From Blepharisma japonicum (taxonomy: Eukaryota; Ciliophora; Heterotrichea; Heterotrichida; Blepharismidae), in assembly GCA_949751835.1 (NCBI GenBank), contig CATKHK010000135.1, forward strand, positions 1 through 64,000: a stretch of DNA of 64,000 nucleotides, given 5' to 3'. Positions 1 to 11,523 of this stretch are shown here, piece by piece. Position 1 is the first letter of the stretch. Each line of letters begins with the position of its first letter. Both the position numbers and the translations under genes were made by a program. The notes under the pieces were generated by a model. The model had not been told where the DNA came from. It did no database searches and was given only the letters and a program-made list of their open reading frames with translations.

Positions 1-1663
1 TAACCTTCTTCCCAAAACAGCCCAACATCAAGAGATTGGCCTCTTAAGTTTATTAGCAAAGAATGCAAATTCTGCTAAACTCAGTTTAAATATCCTGACA
101 ACCCTAATCAGTGAGTTACCTGAGCTATATATGGTACAAACCAAAACGTGAAAAAATTATTTTGGCATAGGAATACACACTTGAGGAATTTTTAAGCTTG
201 ACTACAGCAAAAAATGAATCGGATTTCCCCACTTTTTGTTATAAATCTCTGGAAAAGAAGTTGTGGCTACTTTTTCAGAATATCTGCTGAAAGATTGTGA
301 AATTCTTCTGAAGACTATGCAATTTTGCAGAATTTCTTACAGAGCAAAGACGAATGCAACCAAAATTGCAAGGGTTTTGTGGAGGAGAGAATGAAAAATA
401 AGTATTTTACTCTCATAAACCTCAAAAAAGTGTCAAGAAGACTCAAGAAAGGTACTACTATTGCTTCAGGGCTCTCTTTTAGAAGTAATAAGCTTATGCA
501 TAATATAAAAACGCCGTAATAATGAACCCAGTGTCTCAATCTACTAGCTGTCTTTTAGACCAAACCCGAGAACGCCTTTAAGTAGAAAATTTCTAACAAT
601 GACCGAAAAATCCAACAGTTACCTAGTAAAATTTTGTGAAGTCTTTTCTACTGCTGTATCTAAAAACAAAAAGCAACGATTGTTATGACCCAAATGCATC
701 TACTGATACTTCAAGCCAAGAAGACCACAATAAAGAATTCATAGTTTTCACTAAAGATGTAGATAGCTGCTACGCCATTGAAGCTATTCGAAAATTACTG
801 AAATCGAGCTTATGGTATACCAAATAGTGGAGTTTTTAAATTTAAAAATATTTAAGCACCATGGGCTGAAAGGAGTTGTCCTTGATTTTGTGAAGGATAA
901 GCACAATAATTGGTATTTATTGGATTGTAAAGAACATATTGTTGACTATATGATCCCAGTTGATTTTGAGAAATAAAGGAGAAAAACAGTTATTGAAAAA
1001 TCCAAACTCTGGAGCAGTTTGAAAGATCTGCATCATGCGTCCACAGTAGCGAATTAGAATTCATGCGGCAAGACTCTCTTCTTAATGAGGGCTACCTCCA
1101 TGAAATAAAAGAAGACACTCAATTGTCTTGCTCCTTCAAAGCAGGACAAAGTCGAAGAAAATAGAACACGATCCTGTATCCGAAAAAGGTTTAGCAAAAT
1201 CAATTCAAAAATCGATAGACTTGTGCTCCAGTAATACACAATGCAGTCTATAAGTTCTATGCCTCAAGGGCATATCAAAACATTGCTCCATCCTTTATAG
1301 GTATTGAATATTAAATTTTAAAATTGAAAGTTATTTTTATTAAGATTATTTTACATCTAAATTAATTGGTGTTTGGTTATTTGGATTGAGTCTAAAGTGA
1401 TTAGATAGTCAGCTAATAAGAATATCCAAATGATCTGCTAAGCTTTTGATAAATAAATTCTTTTTAAGATCAGAATTCCTATCTTCATTTGGAACTGATA
1501 AGGCACTTTTATGTGCAAATATTAACGATTGCCTTATATGTTCATTTTGATATCAATTAATTGTTTATCAATTCATACTAATAAGCTATATTTGAGATAA
1601 TAACGATGTTGAGACTTAATTTCCTTAGGAGTCTAAATTAATGAAAAATATAATCCTAAGAAT
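1..1663. other. Gene-poor left edge with decayed coding remnants
   Basis: No intact gene is visible. Short protein-like stretches remain on the plus strand, for example around 1-150 (Leu-rich, helical-looking) and 600-1000. They are broken by TAA and TAG, which are true stops elsewhere in the window, and they shift frame. The last 300 bases before the TPR gene are plain AT-rich DNA. Confidence 0.5.
600..1240 (+). pseudogene. Decayed unidentified protein-coding gene
   Basis: Plus-strand reading gives a patchy protein. One segment near 640-825 has acidic and Ser/Thr-rich text ending in SLWYTK. A second, near 855-975 in another frame, reads KGVVLDFVKDKHNNWYLL and DYMIPVD. TAG and TAA interrupt the frames, and at least two frame changes are needed to follow it. 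It has the look of a host gene that lost selection. I do not recognise the family. A real gene split by several short introns is possible but less likely, since no clean donor and acceptor pairs were seen. Confidence 0.35.
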
Positions 1664-3139
1664 ATGAGTGCCATAAGATGCTATCAGCCAAAATGTGACC
1701 GAGAAGTTGAATTTTCATGCAACTGCACTTCTCCAGATACGTATTCTTGCAAGGAGCACTGTGGAAGCCATTGCAGATCTAGTAAAGGACCTCATAATTT
1801 CATCTCACTATTTTATGGGCCTGTTGAAGGCACAAAAGAAGCGATCCTTAGCTTTCTTGAAGAAGAAAAATCAAAAATTGAAGAAATAAAAGTAAATATA
1901 ATTACTTCTTTTTCTCAAACTCTTTGCCGTCATCAAAATATCCTTGAACAAGTTTTAAAAGAAATTGACTCTTATTCTACAAAAATTGGCAATTATGTTG
2001 AAAAAATCTGGATAACACAAAATCTATCAAGATTGGAGAAAGATCCATATTTAAATTTGTTAGCTTTACAATCAAATGAAGCTATTGATAAAGTTAGAGC
2101 AATTTTTATAGCAAGATCAAATAATAGCATTAAGTTATTTTGCGATATAGAAAGACAAATTGATTCAATTATCAAGAGCTTCTATGAAGAAAAGTCCAAA
2201 TTTATTTCAGATGAAATATATTGGGAATTGAAAAGCAATCTTAAAGAGAGAATGAATTTTAAGAATGAAGAAATAAATTTACAGCCAGCACTAGACAAGT
2301 ATAAAGAAGCTATCAGAATTGATCCAAATCATGCACCTGCATACAATAGCATAGGAGATATTTTCTATAATGAAGAGAGATATGAAGAAGCAGTAAAACA
2401 TAACAACGGTGAAATTAGAATCAATCCAAATGATCCACTTTATTACACAAATAAAGGATTAGCTCTAAATGAGTTAGGCAAAAGAGAAGAAGCTATGGAA
2501 TGCTTTTTAGAAACTCTCAGAATTGATCCAAATGATGCTGATGCATACAATAGCATAGGAGATATTTTCTATAATGAAGAGAGATATGAAGAAGCATTAA
2601 AACATTACAACGATGCAATTAGAATCAATCCAAACTTTGCACTTTATTATTGAAATAAAGGAATGACTCTTAGAGAGTTAGGCAGAAGAGAAAAAGCTAT
2701 GGAATGCTTTTTAGAAACTCTCAGAATTGATCCAAATTATGCACATGCATACTTGAGCATAGGAGATATCTTCTATAATGAAAAGAGATATGAAGAAGCA
2801 GTAAAACATTACAACGATGCAATTAAAATCAATCCAAATTATGCATTTTATTATATATATAAAGGAAATGCTCTTAGAGAGTTAGGCAGAAGAGAAGAAG
2901 CTATGGAATGCTATAAAGAAGCTCTCAGAATTGATCCAAATCATGCACCTGCATACAAGAGCATAGGAGATATTTTCTATGATGAAAAGAGATATGAAGA
3001 AGCAGTAAAACATTACAACGATGCAATTAGAATCAATCCAAACTTTGCACTTTATTACAGAAATAAAGGAAATGCTCTAGTTCAGTTAGGCAGAAGAGAA
3101 GAAGCTATGGAATGCTTTAAGAGAGCTCACAATTTATAA
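1664..3139 (+). CDS. B-box-like zinc finger / TPR repeat protein
   Basis: A 491-residue protein read through one in-frame UGA (2651-2653), which falls where sister repeats have Thr, Ile or Arg and is read as Trp. Residues 6-36 form a zinc module with ligands C6, C11, C19, C21, C29, H32 and H36, resembling a B-box. Residues ~60-200 are helical and probably coiled coil. From ~residue 205 to the end there are about eight 34-residue TPR units ending in IDPN or INPN. TPR arrays bind peptides or other proteins, so a cytosolic scaffold or adaptor is likely. The TPR part is built from a ~68-residue (204-base) DNA duplication. The zinc spacing is the same as in the B-box/Kelch proteins at 37.7 and 42.1 kb. 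Start is the ATG directly before the zinc module. Confidence 0.85.
2283..3129 (+). repeat. Intragenic ~204-base tandem repeat encoding TPR pairs
   Basis: Four copies of a two-TPR block follow each other inside the TPR gene. Each carries the phrases SIGDIFYNE.RYEEA and NKG.AL.ELGRREEAMEC. The copies stay close in DNA sequence (the base string coding for GDIFYNE recurs almost unchanged), so the array expanded recently or is kept uniform by gene conversion. Confidence 0.85.
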
Positions 3140-3478
3140 AATGCATAATCTTATCAATAATAAAATATATCTTCCTATATCTCGATTAATATATATATAG
3201 ATTTATTAAAACCAGCAGTAAACAAACTTTAGTTTTAAAATAAAAGCTCAAAAGAAATGAATCTGTTTACATAAAAAGAGCAAAGTTTAAGCTAAGCCCT
3301 TTGAAATGAACTCAAATAACTTTTAATCCTAAAAGATGTCCTTTACTCTGTAGGTAAAGCAGCTATTACGATATTGGACTAACATTTCAAGAATAGTAGA
3401 TAGGAGAAATTCTTTAAATCAATGATGAAATGAAAAATTGCTGAAATAGGCTTAAATGGTTAAGATATGTTTGATTGA
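3140..3478. other. Intergenic spacer, convergent gene ends
   Basis: About 340 bases between the 3' ends of the TPR gene and the minus-strand Kp1. AT-rich. No RNA gene, repeat or conserved element was recognised. Confidence 0.5.
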
Positions 3479-4261
3479 TTAAAATAAATAGCAGAATGAT
3501 AGAGTAAAATAATATATCGAGCCATTATAATATGTATAAGGAGACAAATTTAGGTTCAGTAATGTATCATTATAATCACAAATAAAAGTTCACTCTGATA
3601 ATGGATCATCACAAAAATAAATTTTATTTCCATCTTCTGTTTGAGCAATCAAATAAAGCTTTCCTGATTTTTTTATCATCATTTGAAATATTGATCAATG
3701 CAATTTATTAATTGGAGAATGCTCGATGTATAAATCCAAATTTATATCATATATTACCATTTTGTAATCGTGCGAAATAATAATTAATTTTTGCTTAAAC
3801 CCAATGCATGAGTATATGTCAATATGCTTGTCAAGAAAATGAATTCAGCTATTTTGCGAAATTGAATATCTTTTAGCATGATGACTAATTGCTCGATTTC
3901 TAAAAGAACTATATGTTCTCTCGTAAATAAAAATCGAGTCTCCATAAAAGCATGACGATAAGCTGCGATTGGCATAAGGCTGAAAAGTTGATGTTTCTAT
4001 TATTTTTATATTGAAATATTCATCTAATATAAAAAGTTGCCATAAATTATTATATCGCCCCGAGCACTTAACCCCAAAAATTTTATTATTAGTAATCATC
4101 ATGCAGTTTATAAGACTTTCAGAAAATTGCTTAGAAAAATCAATTGTAAGGTCAACTAAGTTTATTCGATGTATAGTTTTATTTCCGTGAAAGACAAATA
4201 GATATTTTGATTTGACTTCATCTTGGTCAGCATCTTTGTCAACTATCTGACTTAATCTCAT
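3479..4261 (-). CDS. Kelch-like propeller protein Kp1 (DQNEIES family)
   Basis: 260 residues with three UGA Trp codons. The N-terminus is a variant of the family motif (DKDADQDEVKSKYLF). Propeller-strand signatures follow: NNKIFGVK, SCFYGDSIFIYE, RYSISQNSW, YSCIGFKQKLII, KSGKLYLIA, DDPLSEWTF and NGSIYYF. The protein stops shortly after the last of these, so the final LYEF-L strand of its relatives is missing or replaced by a short unrelated tail (TLSFCYLF). Closest neighbour is Kp2, upstream on the same strand. Function is unknown; Kelch propellers usually bind partner proteins. The shortened tail may be natural or early decay. Confidence 0.78.
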
Positions 4262-4577
4262 ATTTTATTAATATTACTACAATTTTGTTTACAAAGTAAA
4301 TGAAATTATTGTACTTATATATAGTTTTGATTACCTTAGCCAGAGCAAATAAAGTAAAGAACATCTGCACACATTAATGAGGAGATTGCCTTAAAATACT
4401 ATCACCATTGCAATGAAGACATTGAATTTATAAGCCGATCACTATAATAAAATAAAATAAATATAAAGCAGATGGCCAATGAATTTAAAATAAATTTTCA
4501 AATAAAATTATAAATTATTACAATAAAATAAATATATAATGCACTTCATGATTAAATATATATATTGAATAATGTGC
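4262..4577. other. Kp2-Kp1 spacer with a possible zinc-module remnant
   Basis: Holds the Kp1 promoter (minus strand). On the plus strand near 4390-4445 a short frame reads KYYHHCNEDIEFIS and then stops. This resembles the start of the B-box/Kelch proteins (KCWKDQCGNKLEFAC) with two cysteines lost. It is too short to be sure. Confidence 0.35.
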
Positions 4578-5405
4578 TTACATATACGTTTTAATATTAA
4601 TTTCTTTTGTTCTAAATGTATTTAAAGAAAACTCATAGTAATTTGGATATCTAAAATAATAAATTGAGTCATTATAATATGCATGAGGGAAAAAAACTGA
4701 CCCAAATAATTTCTCTCTATGATCACAAATAAAAGTCCACTCTGATAAAGGATCATCGCAACAGTAAATTATATATGCATCTATTGTTTGATTAATCAAA
4801 TAAAGCTTGCCTGATCTTTTTACCATCATTTGATTTATTGATGCATTCCCACTTATTAGAAAATGTTGGCTATAACTATTTGTAAACGTATCATACATTA
4901 TCATTTGAAGACCATGGGAAGCAATAATAATTTTTTGCTTAAACCCTATGCATGAGTATGGGTAAAAATGCAATCCAGGCAAATCAATCCACTTATTTCG
5001 TGATATTGAGTACTTTTTAGCATGACGACCTATCGTTCTTCCTTCATCAGAGTTAAATTCTTTTTCAAAAGTAAAAATCGAGTCATTATAAAAGCATGAG
5101 GATAAACAACGGTTGACAGAAGGCTTAGCTTGAATTGTTTCTATTGTTTTCATGTTAAAATATTCATCTAATATAAAAAGCTGCCGCATATTGCTGTCAG
5201 GTCCTCCAAGCTTAACACCAAAAATTTTATTATCTGTAATAGTCAGATAGTTTATCATAGGTATAGAAGACTGCTTGGAAAAGTCAATTGAAAGTTCAAC
5301 TAAATTAATTCGGTGTATTGCTTTATCTCTGCGAAAATTTCATATATGTTTGGATTCAATTTCATTTTGGTCTACTTCTTTATCAATTATCTGACCTAAT
5401 TTCAT
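4578..5405 (-). CDS. Kelch-like propeller protein Kp2 (DQNEIES family)
   Basis: 275 residues. I place the start at the ATG that opens the family motif (MKLGQIIDKEVDQNEIESK), 147 bases upstream of a later internal Met. One in-frame UGA is read as Trp right after that motif. The two Trp positions that many paralogues encode by UGA (NKW and SEW) use TGG here. Strands seen: NKIFGVK, LFILDEYFNMK, SCFYNDSIFTFE, YSCIGFKQKIIIAS, SGKLYLI, DDPLSEWTFICD and NDSIYYF, with a complete last strand ending YEFSLNTF. Divergently transcribed from Kp3 across a ~390-base spacer. Confidence 0.88.
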
Positions 5406-5795
5406 ATTTATCAATATAGGAGTGCACACCCTTGAATCAAGACAATTCCAAATCGATTAGATTATGCATGAGCTGGTCATATTAAGTTCAAGCAGATTTT
5501 TAAGTTATAATTGACTAAAATTTTACTTTTTAAATATTCAATTGCGATATAAAATATGATTCTAAAAAGCCTGGAATAGAAATTTTTAAACATTTTTTGT
5601 AACTGGAAAATTATTTTAATAAAGCAGGAATTAAAATATTGGATTTTATATAAAATTTTGAAAACTTAATCAGCTATGATCTAGCGTAAAGATAAGTACA
5701 AAAGATGATTCAGTCACTTAATTTTTATTTAAATATTCATCTAATCTAAAGTCTCTATAGTTATTAAAATATAAGAATCATGCTATTTATATAAA
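5406..5795. promoter_or_regulatory. Divergent promoter region Kp2/Kp3
   Basis: About 390 bases of AT-rich DNA between two divergent Kelch-like genes. It must hold both promoters. No defined motif beyond A/T runs before each ATG was recognised. Confidence 0.5.
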
Positions 5796-6665
5796 ATGAA
5801 AATAAGCCAAATAGTTGACAAAAAAATTGATCAAAATGAAATAGAATCAAAATACATATGATGCTATACATCGAGATCAATGAGCCAAATTAACTTATCA
5901 ACACTTGTTGCAGGTATTTCTTGAACATTTCTAGATGGTTTTTATATGATACCTTATATGGCACTTCCTAATGATCAAATATACGGGTTTGGAGTAAAAT
6001 CACGTTCAGAGGGTTTCCAATACGAGTTCATAATAGATGAAAATGCTAATATAAAAAGAATACAAATTCCTAAAACAATTAATAAATACTTTACAAACTT
6101 CTTCACCTCTTGTTACTATGAAGACTCAATTTTTACCTTCAAATACGGATCTGATTTTAACTATAAATGCATATCAAATTTAGCTAAAAGATACTCAATT
6201 TCGCAGGATAAGTGGATCAGTCTGTGTCCTTTACCTTTTAATTCTCCAGTTTCATGCATAGGATTCAACCAAAAAATTCTTATTTCTGCCAATGCTTCTG
6301 AAGCATCTGGATTATGAGTATATGACATAATTTTGGATTCTTATAGCCACAGCATCCTCAATAAAAAAATTGCACAAAATTGTCCCAGAAAAATGTTTAA
6401 AAGTAATGGAAAAGTTTATTGCATCATCTTTTATGAAATTTATGCCACTGAAGATCCTTTTTCAGAATGGATGCTGGTATATAACTACTTGGATCGCGTA
6501 TTAAATTTAAATTTTCCTATTAAAGTGCTTTATGAAGGATCAATTTACTATCTTAGAGATTCTTCATTTTTATATCAATTTAATTTATCAAAATTTACCC
6601 CAAAAGCAGTTGCAGACTTAAATAGTATATGCGCAAATGCAAAAAATCAAAAAATATTGCATTAA
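5796..6665 (+). CDS. Kelch-like propeller protein Kp3 (DQNEIES family)
   Basis: 289 residues with three UGA Trp codons (KYIW, ISW, GLW-VYD) beside two TGG (DKW, SEW). The frame is open from the family ATG at 5796 to TAA. Propeller landmarks: LPNDQIYGFG, SCYYEDSIFTFK, RYSISQDKW, SCIGFNQKILIS, VYDIILDSYS, SNGKVYCI, EDPFSEW and YEGSIYYLRD, ending with a YQFNLSKF strand and a 25-residue polar tail. The closest relative in the window is Kp4, 1.1 kb downstream beyond the HMG-box gene. A decayed minus-strand sequence near 19.3-19.9 kb is also close. Confidence 0.88.
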
Positions 6666-7047
6666 TTAAGAAATCTTCAAAATAAACTGATCATTTAATA
6701 GAAGTAATCATGGAGAAATGCAAAACTGGCGTAGAAGTCCCAAAAATGCAATTTTGTAAAATTGTTTTTTTGGGTTTTTACAAAAATGCATTTGTTTTTA
6801 AGTTTTTCAAATAATCATATTTAAGATCTGTGAAAAATTAAATTAATTATGAATTAGGCTAGATAGATGATGCTTCATCAAATAATATGTTTGGATAATA
6901 GTAAAATTAATGTTTTATTAGAAATATTACACAATATTTAATAATTAGACATAATATAAAACACGATATAAAAGTTTTATACTGTTATATAGTTTCACAA
7001 GTAAGGAGTGTGATTCGAGTATTAAAATTGCCTCTAAAATAATTATT
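6666..7047. other. Spacer before the HMG-box gene
   Basis: About 380 bases, AT-rich, with a run of Ts and As near 6755-6800. It carries the HMG-box promoter. No other feature seen. Confidence 0.45.
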
Positions 7048-7353
7048 ATGGAAAAGGAAGCAGAAAAGCTAAAGGTGGCAAAAAGAGCAAGGAGGGTAAA
7101 GAAGAATCAACCAAAGAAGCCTAAATCTGCTTTTATGATCTTTTGCGATGATAGAAGAACAGCACTTAAAACAGAACAGCCTAATCTAATTACCAAAGAA
7201 TTATTAAGAATAATAGCAGAAGAATGGAAGATATTATCTGATTCAGATAAAGCGCCTTATCTTGAGCAATCAAATCAAGATAAAGAAAGATATTATTTAG
7301 AAAAGGCAAAGCAGCTTGCAGATGCTGAAGGAGAACATAAAAATGAAGGATAA
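7048..7353 (+). CDS. HMG-box DNA-binding protein (HMGB-type)
   Basis: 101 residues with no UGA codon. A basic N-terminal arm (residues 1-24) leads into one HMG box at ~25-92. The box opens with the PKKPKSAFMIFCDD core, has the central E-EWK-LSDSDKAPYLE segment, and continues through a DKERYYLEKAK helix. A short acidic tail follows. HMG boxes bend DNA non-specifically and act in chromatin in the nucleus. Length and layout fit small ciliate HMGB proteins. It is the only clearly conserved housekeeping-type gene in the left part and stands alone between Kp3 and Kp4. Confidence 0.93.
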   Translation: MEKEAEKLKVAKRARRVKKNQPKKPKSAFMIFCDDRRTALKTEQPNLITKELLRIIAEEWKILSDSDKAPYLEQSNQDKERYYLEKAKQLADAEGEHKNEG

Positions 7354-7772
7354 GAAGAGAGTGATTAAGCTTTTAAAATTAAATAGATCTAAATTAATAA
7401 ATAATAATTAAAAGCGAATTTTAAATATAATATTGCTAAGAAAATAATCAATAATTTACTTTTAGAATTAGTAGGGATAAAATTTAACCTCTGAAAATCC
7501 ATAAAATCTTGTATTATTATGAAAAGTAAGACACTTTCTGATTTAAAAAGAAAGATGAACAATAGATTATTATAACGAAGCAATTAAACGTAAACCAAAT
7601 TATTTTAAAGCTTAAATATCATATCTAACTGCCTGTATGAAAAGTGCTTATCTGCATCATAGATTTTTTTCAAGATTTTCATTCAAAAGAATTTTTATCT
7701 TGCTTGATTCTTCAACTTCAGTCAACAGATAATAGCTTAAAATATTAAACTTTGTTGAGTTAATAAATAAAC
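7354..7772. other. Spacer HMG-box gene to Kp4
   Basis: About 420 AT-rich bases. No coding or structural signal recognised apart from A-rich sequence just before the Kp4 ATG. Confidence 0.45.
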
Positions 7773-8624
7773 ATGAAAATAGGCCAATTTACTGATACAA
7801 AAGTTGATCAAAATGAAATTGAATCAAAATACCTTTGAAATTATACAGGATCTAAAGACATGAATCGAATTAACCTATCAACACTAACTCTAGATTTCTC
7901 TTGAAAATTTCCAGATGATTATTCTATGACTCCCTATATGGCCCTACCCAATAATCAAATTTATTGAATTGGGATTAAAATTAGTCCTAAGAGTCTTAAA
8001 TCTCAATTCATTATAGATAGAAATTCCAAAATAAAAGTAATACAAATTCAAAAAAATTACAAAAAACCTGACAAAGGCTTCTTTACCTCTTGCTATTATG
8101 AAAATTCAATTTTTACATTCGAATTTAGTTCTGATAATGCACACGCAACAAATTTAGTTAAAAGATACTTAATGCCACAAGATAAGTGGCTTAGCTTATG
8201 TCCTTTACCTTTCAAATCTCTAATTTCATGCATAGGATTTAATAAAAAAATTCTAATTTCTTCCAATTTTTATGGTAATTATTGAATATGAGTATATGAT
8301 ATACTTTTGGATTCTTATAGCAATGATATTCCTATTAATAATACCAGCTGTATAAAAAACATTAAAACAATGATTAAAAATGAAGGAAAAATTTATTTAA
8401 CTAGCTTTTTCGAAATTTATGTGACTGAAGATCCTTTGTCAGAATGAACTTTTGTATCATACTATGTAAATCAATTAGTTCATATAAGATTTTCACTTAA
8501 AGTGCTTTATGAAGGAGCAATTTATTACCTTAATAAAAATGATTGTTCTTTATATGAATTTAATTTGACAGATTTTACATCAAAGGCAGTTCTGGTAAAG
8601 ATTAAAGATAAACATAAAGTGTAA
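7773..8624 (+). CDS. Kelch-like propeller protein Kp4 (DQNEIES family)
   Basis: 283 residues, hidden under the standard code because six of seven Trp codons are UGA. Read by hand, the frame has no TAA or TAG from ATG 7773 to TAA 8622. The family motif (TKVDQNEIESKYLW) is followed by LPNNQIYW, SCYYENSIFTFE, RYLMPQDKW, SCIGFNKKILIS, IWVYDILLDSYS, NEGKIYLTS, EDPLSEWTF and YEGAIYYLN, with a last LYEFNL strand. It resembles Kp3 in the first half, and the pair probably arose by duplication around the HMG-box gene. Confidence 0.87.
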
Positions 8625-9159
8625 GTTTGCATTTAATAATTAATTCTCTTTATCATGCTCAAGGTTGTACAGTTGTAAAACTACTTGCTGGATTCGTATC
8701 ATGAAAAATAAGACCCCATTTAAATTTTAATATAATTATCAGATCTCTATCGAAAGAAGCTAATATCAATCTACATGTCTATGGTATGAAGTTATGCTTA
8801 TTTATATTAAATTTTACCTCGTATCAAATATATTTTTGACTAGATTCTTTAATTTTGGTTGATTGAATCTGAATTAAATTATTTTGGTAATTCTAGACAT
8901 TGTAATACTTTTTCCTCTTCATTTTAATATTTATATACAAAATTAAATACCTAGTGCTTTTAAGTTGATCCCTCTTTTGAATTTCTTATTAATATTTTAT
9001 ATTATGAGATTCAATTTACTTTTTAAATTGGCTCACAATATTAATAAAGAAGGCAGATTTAATTAGTTTTCTAATGCTAATAAGATTAAGAAACATAGTG
9101 ATTACGTTTTATAAAATCTTTTTTGAAGTTCACATTAGCACAGAATAATTTCGATTCAT

Positions 9160-9305
9160 CATTTATTATTAAAATTGCATATCCATAGACTTAATGCTAC
9201 AAAAGAAAGATCAATAGCATGCGATTGAACAAATAAAAATTTGATAATAACGGTGTAATAGCATGCAAGTTCGAATCACGATATATAATAATTGCAATTC
9301 TTTAT
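9160..9305 (+). repeat. Diverged repeat, copy 1, with tRNA-like T-arm text
   Basis: Shares an ordered set of blocks with 9838-9990: an aaaattgca start, then taatgct / taaatgct, then gaaagat-catagca, and last tagcatgcaa followed by ttcgaat. The final block looks like a tRNA T-arm (GTTCGAATC). No full cloverleaf could be folded by eye. Confidence 0.45.
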
Positions 9306-9837
9306 ATAAAATATCATAATATGGCGTCATCCAATATTTTCTTAGAGATTCAACTATTATCAAAAATTAGAGCTAAAAATTTAGATAAAGATATAATATA
9401 TCAATATTTATGAGAATAAATAAATAATATGCTTAATAAGAATGATTATCTTCGCTATTTATAAATGAGATTTTTATATATGCCTTAATTCAAGACTGTC
9501 TTATCAGAAAAATTTCTTATTAATTAATTATTCAAGAAGGTGGCGAATCACAATCTTTAGTATTTATCATTTTTCGTTAACTATAAAATCCTAAAATTTT
9601 TCTTTTTTTAATTAAGGAAGCAAAAATAATAAATGACAGAATGCATGCAATTTAAAGGATTAATATTTTAAATCTCTAGTTTTTTTACAAACAGACAACT
9701 AGATATAATGTTTGATTTTAATAATAAAAGGACGTTCTGCTTTTAACTTCACCAAACAGTAGCAAATAATGATTAGAAATGATAAAATTTTATTTAAGTG
9801 TGTCTTTATAAAAATTGAATATCAGAAAATATGGTTT

Positions 9838-9990
9838 CAGAGTGAATTTTGTATTTATAAATAAAATTGCAGAGCTAAGATTAAATGCTTATTATATATA
9901 AGAAAGATTCATAGCAATTATTAGGCAATTAAATCTATAATAAATATAATAATAAATCACTAATAGCATGCAAATTCGAATATCAAGATA
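9838..9990 (+). repeat. Diverged repeat, copy 2
   Basis: Second copy of the block series at 9160-9305. It is more decayed, and the T-arm-like part reads attcgaatatc. Spacing between blocks differs by insertions. Confidence 0.4.
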
Positions 9991-10091
9991 TTATGCTTAT
10001 CTTTTAAAATATAAAATTAAGTTATTCTACATTAAAATCATATATATTCGTTCTAACATATTTATTTTTAAGTTTAATGCACGCTTGAATA

Positions 10092-10913
10092 TTACTTAAA
10101 GCTAAGTTCTTTTCTTATAAAAGTATCTAAAGAAAATTCATAATAGTGTGGCTCTCTAAAATAATAAATCATGCCATTATTGCAAGCATAAGGAAAGTAG
10201 CACATTCCAAAAACTACGCCTTTATAGTTGCAAACAAAAGTTCAGTTTGATAAAGGATCGTCACAGCAGTAAATTTTATCACAATTTAGTCCCATGGAAA
10301 TCGAATAAAGCTTTCCTGATTTTTTTAAGATTATTTGCCATACTGCATCATACAAAATTTGAGAATGATGGCTATAAGAATCCAAAATTGTATCATATAT
10401 TATTATTTGAGGGCTATCTGAGGTAATAATAATTTTTTGATTAAATCCAATGCATGAGTATGAATACAAAGGTAAGCCAGACAAGTAAATTCATTTATCT
10501 TGTGAAATTAAATATCTTCTAGCGCGACAACTTATAATTTCGTTTTTATTTCTGATATTATATTCGCTTTCAAAAGTAAAAATCGAGTTATCATAAAAGC
10601 ATGAAGCTAAACAATGACCAATAGAAGGGTGAATCTGAGAAGTTTCTAGTATTTTCATGTTAAAAAACTCATCTGATATAAAAAGTTCACGGACTTTGTT
10701 GCTAGGAGTGGGGCATCCAAATCTTACCCCAAATATTTTTTCATCTGCTATCGTCAGATGGTAATAGATAGATTTTTGGGGTTGTACGAAAAAATCAATA
10801 TCTCGTGTAGATAAATTAACTCTTTGTGACGGTTGATAACAAAAATTTCATAAGTATTTTGCTTCAATTTCATTTTGGTCAATTTCTTTATCAACTATCC
10901 AACTTAGTTTCAT
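10092..10913 (-). CDS. Kelch-like propeller protein Kp5 (DQNEIES family)
   Basis: 273 residues with three UGA and two TGG Trp codons. Family motif DKEIDQNEIEAKYLW. The strands match Kp2 most closely: KIFGVRFG, LFISDEFFNMK, SCFYDNSIFTFE, RYLISQDKW, YSCIGFNQKIIITS, YDTILDSYSHH, KSGKLYSIS, DDPLSNWTFVC and YYFREPHYYEFSLDTF. Like Kp1 and Kp2 it is on the minus strand, which suggests these three descend from one inverted ancestor. The complete last strand shows what Kp1 has lost. Confidence 0.87.
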
Positions 10914-11523
10914 GATTATATTAAGTTTTGGCTTAATTTCACTGCAAAGAAAACAAATCCTTGTTTATTATGATGTATTCCTTATTGAAATTGAAAAATC
11001 AATTCGTTATGATGGATGCTTGAAGGCTGGATTTAAAATATAATTCCTGTTGAGTGCCTGGCCCAAAAATAGATGGGTAAATTCAGGTAAGACTGCAGTG
11101 TCACTATATCTTCAAGCTTAATTTAGCTTATTTAATAAAACCTGATAACTTTAGACTAAAAAATGTAACTTTTAAGAACGAAATTACTTTTAATCAGTCA
11201 TCTCTTTGCAATCAACAAATAAATTCATGCAAAAAGCTGCTAAATAATTGCTATTAGTACATATGATGCAAGTCAATATTTGATTCTCAGCTCAGTAAAA
11301 TACTTAATAAATAAAACTTGAATTATTTAATACAACCTATCTATGCAATAAGTCTGGATTTTCTTCTCATTTCAATTGTAAATTTTTTTTCAGAATTTTA
11401 ATCAATTTCATTTACAATAATTTTATATTAAGTATAAAAAATATGTTGCAATACATAGATTCAGTATTTTTGTAAATTAAGCGTTTACTCAAAATTGTTT
11501 ATAATAGCTATACATAAAATTAG
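10914..11523. other. Spacer with no recognised gene
   Basis: About 600 bases upstream of Kp5 (minus) and of the headless Kelch pseudogene (plus). A zinc-module start would be expected here for the latter, but none is readable. Confidence 0.45.

Larger units (their letters stand above)
8625..10091. other. 1.5 kb gene-free AT-rich region
   Basis: No open frame of family type remains. It contains a diverged duplicated segment (see the repeats at 9160 and 9838) and many homopolymer runs. A weak string near 9385-9415 (DKDIIYQYLW) might be a relic of a Kelch-like start. Both flanking genes end facing this region. Confidence 0.45.
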
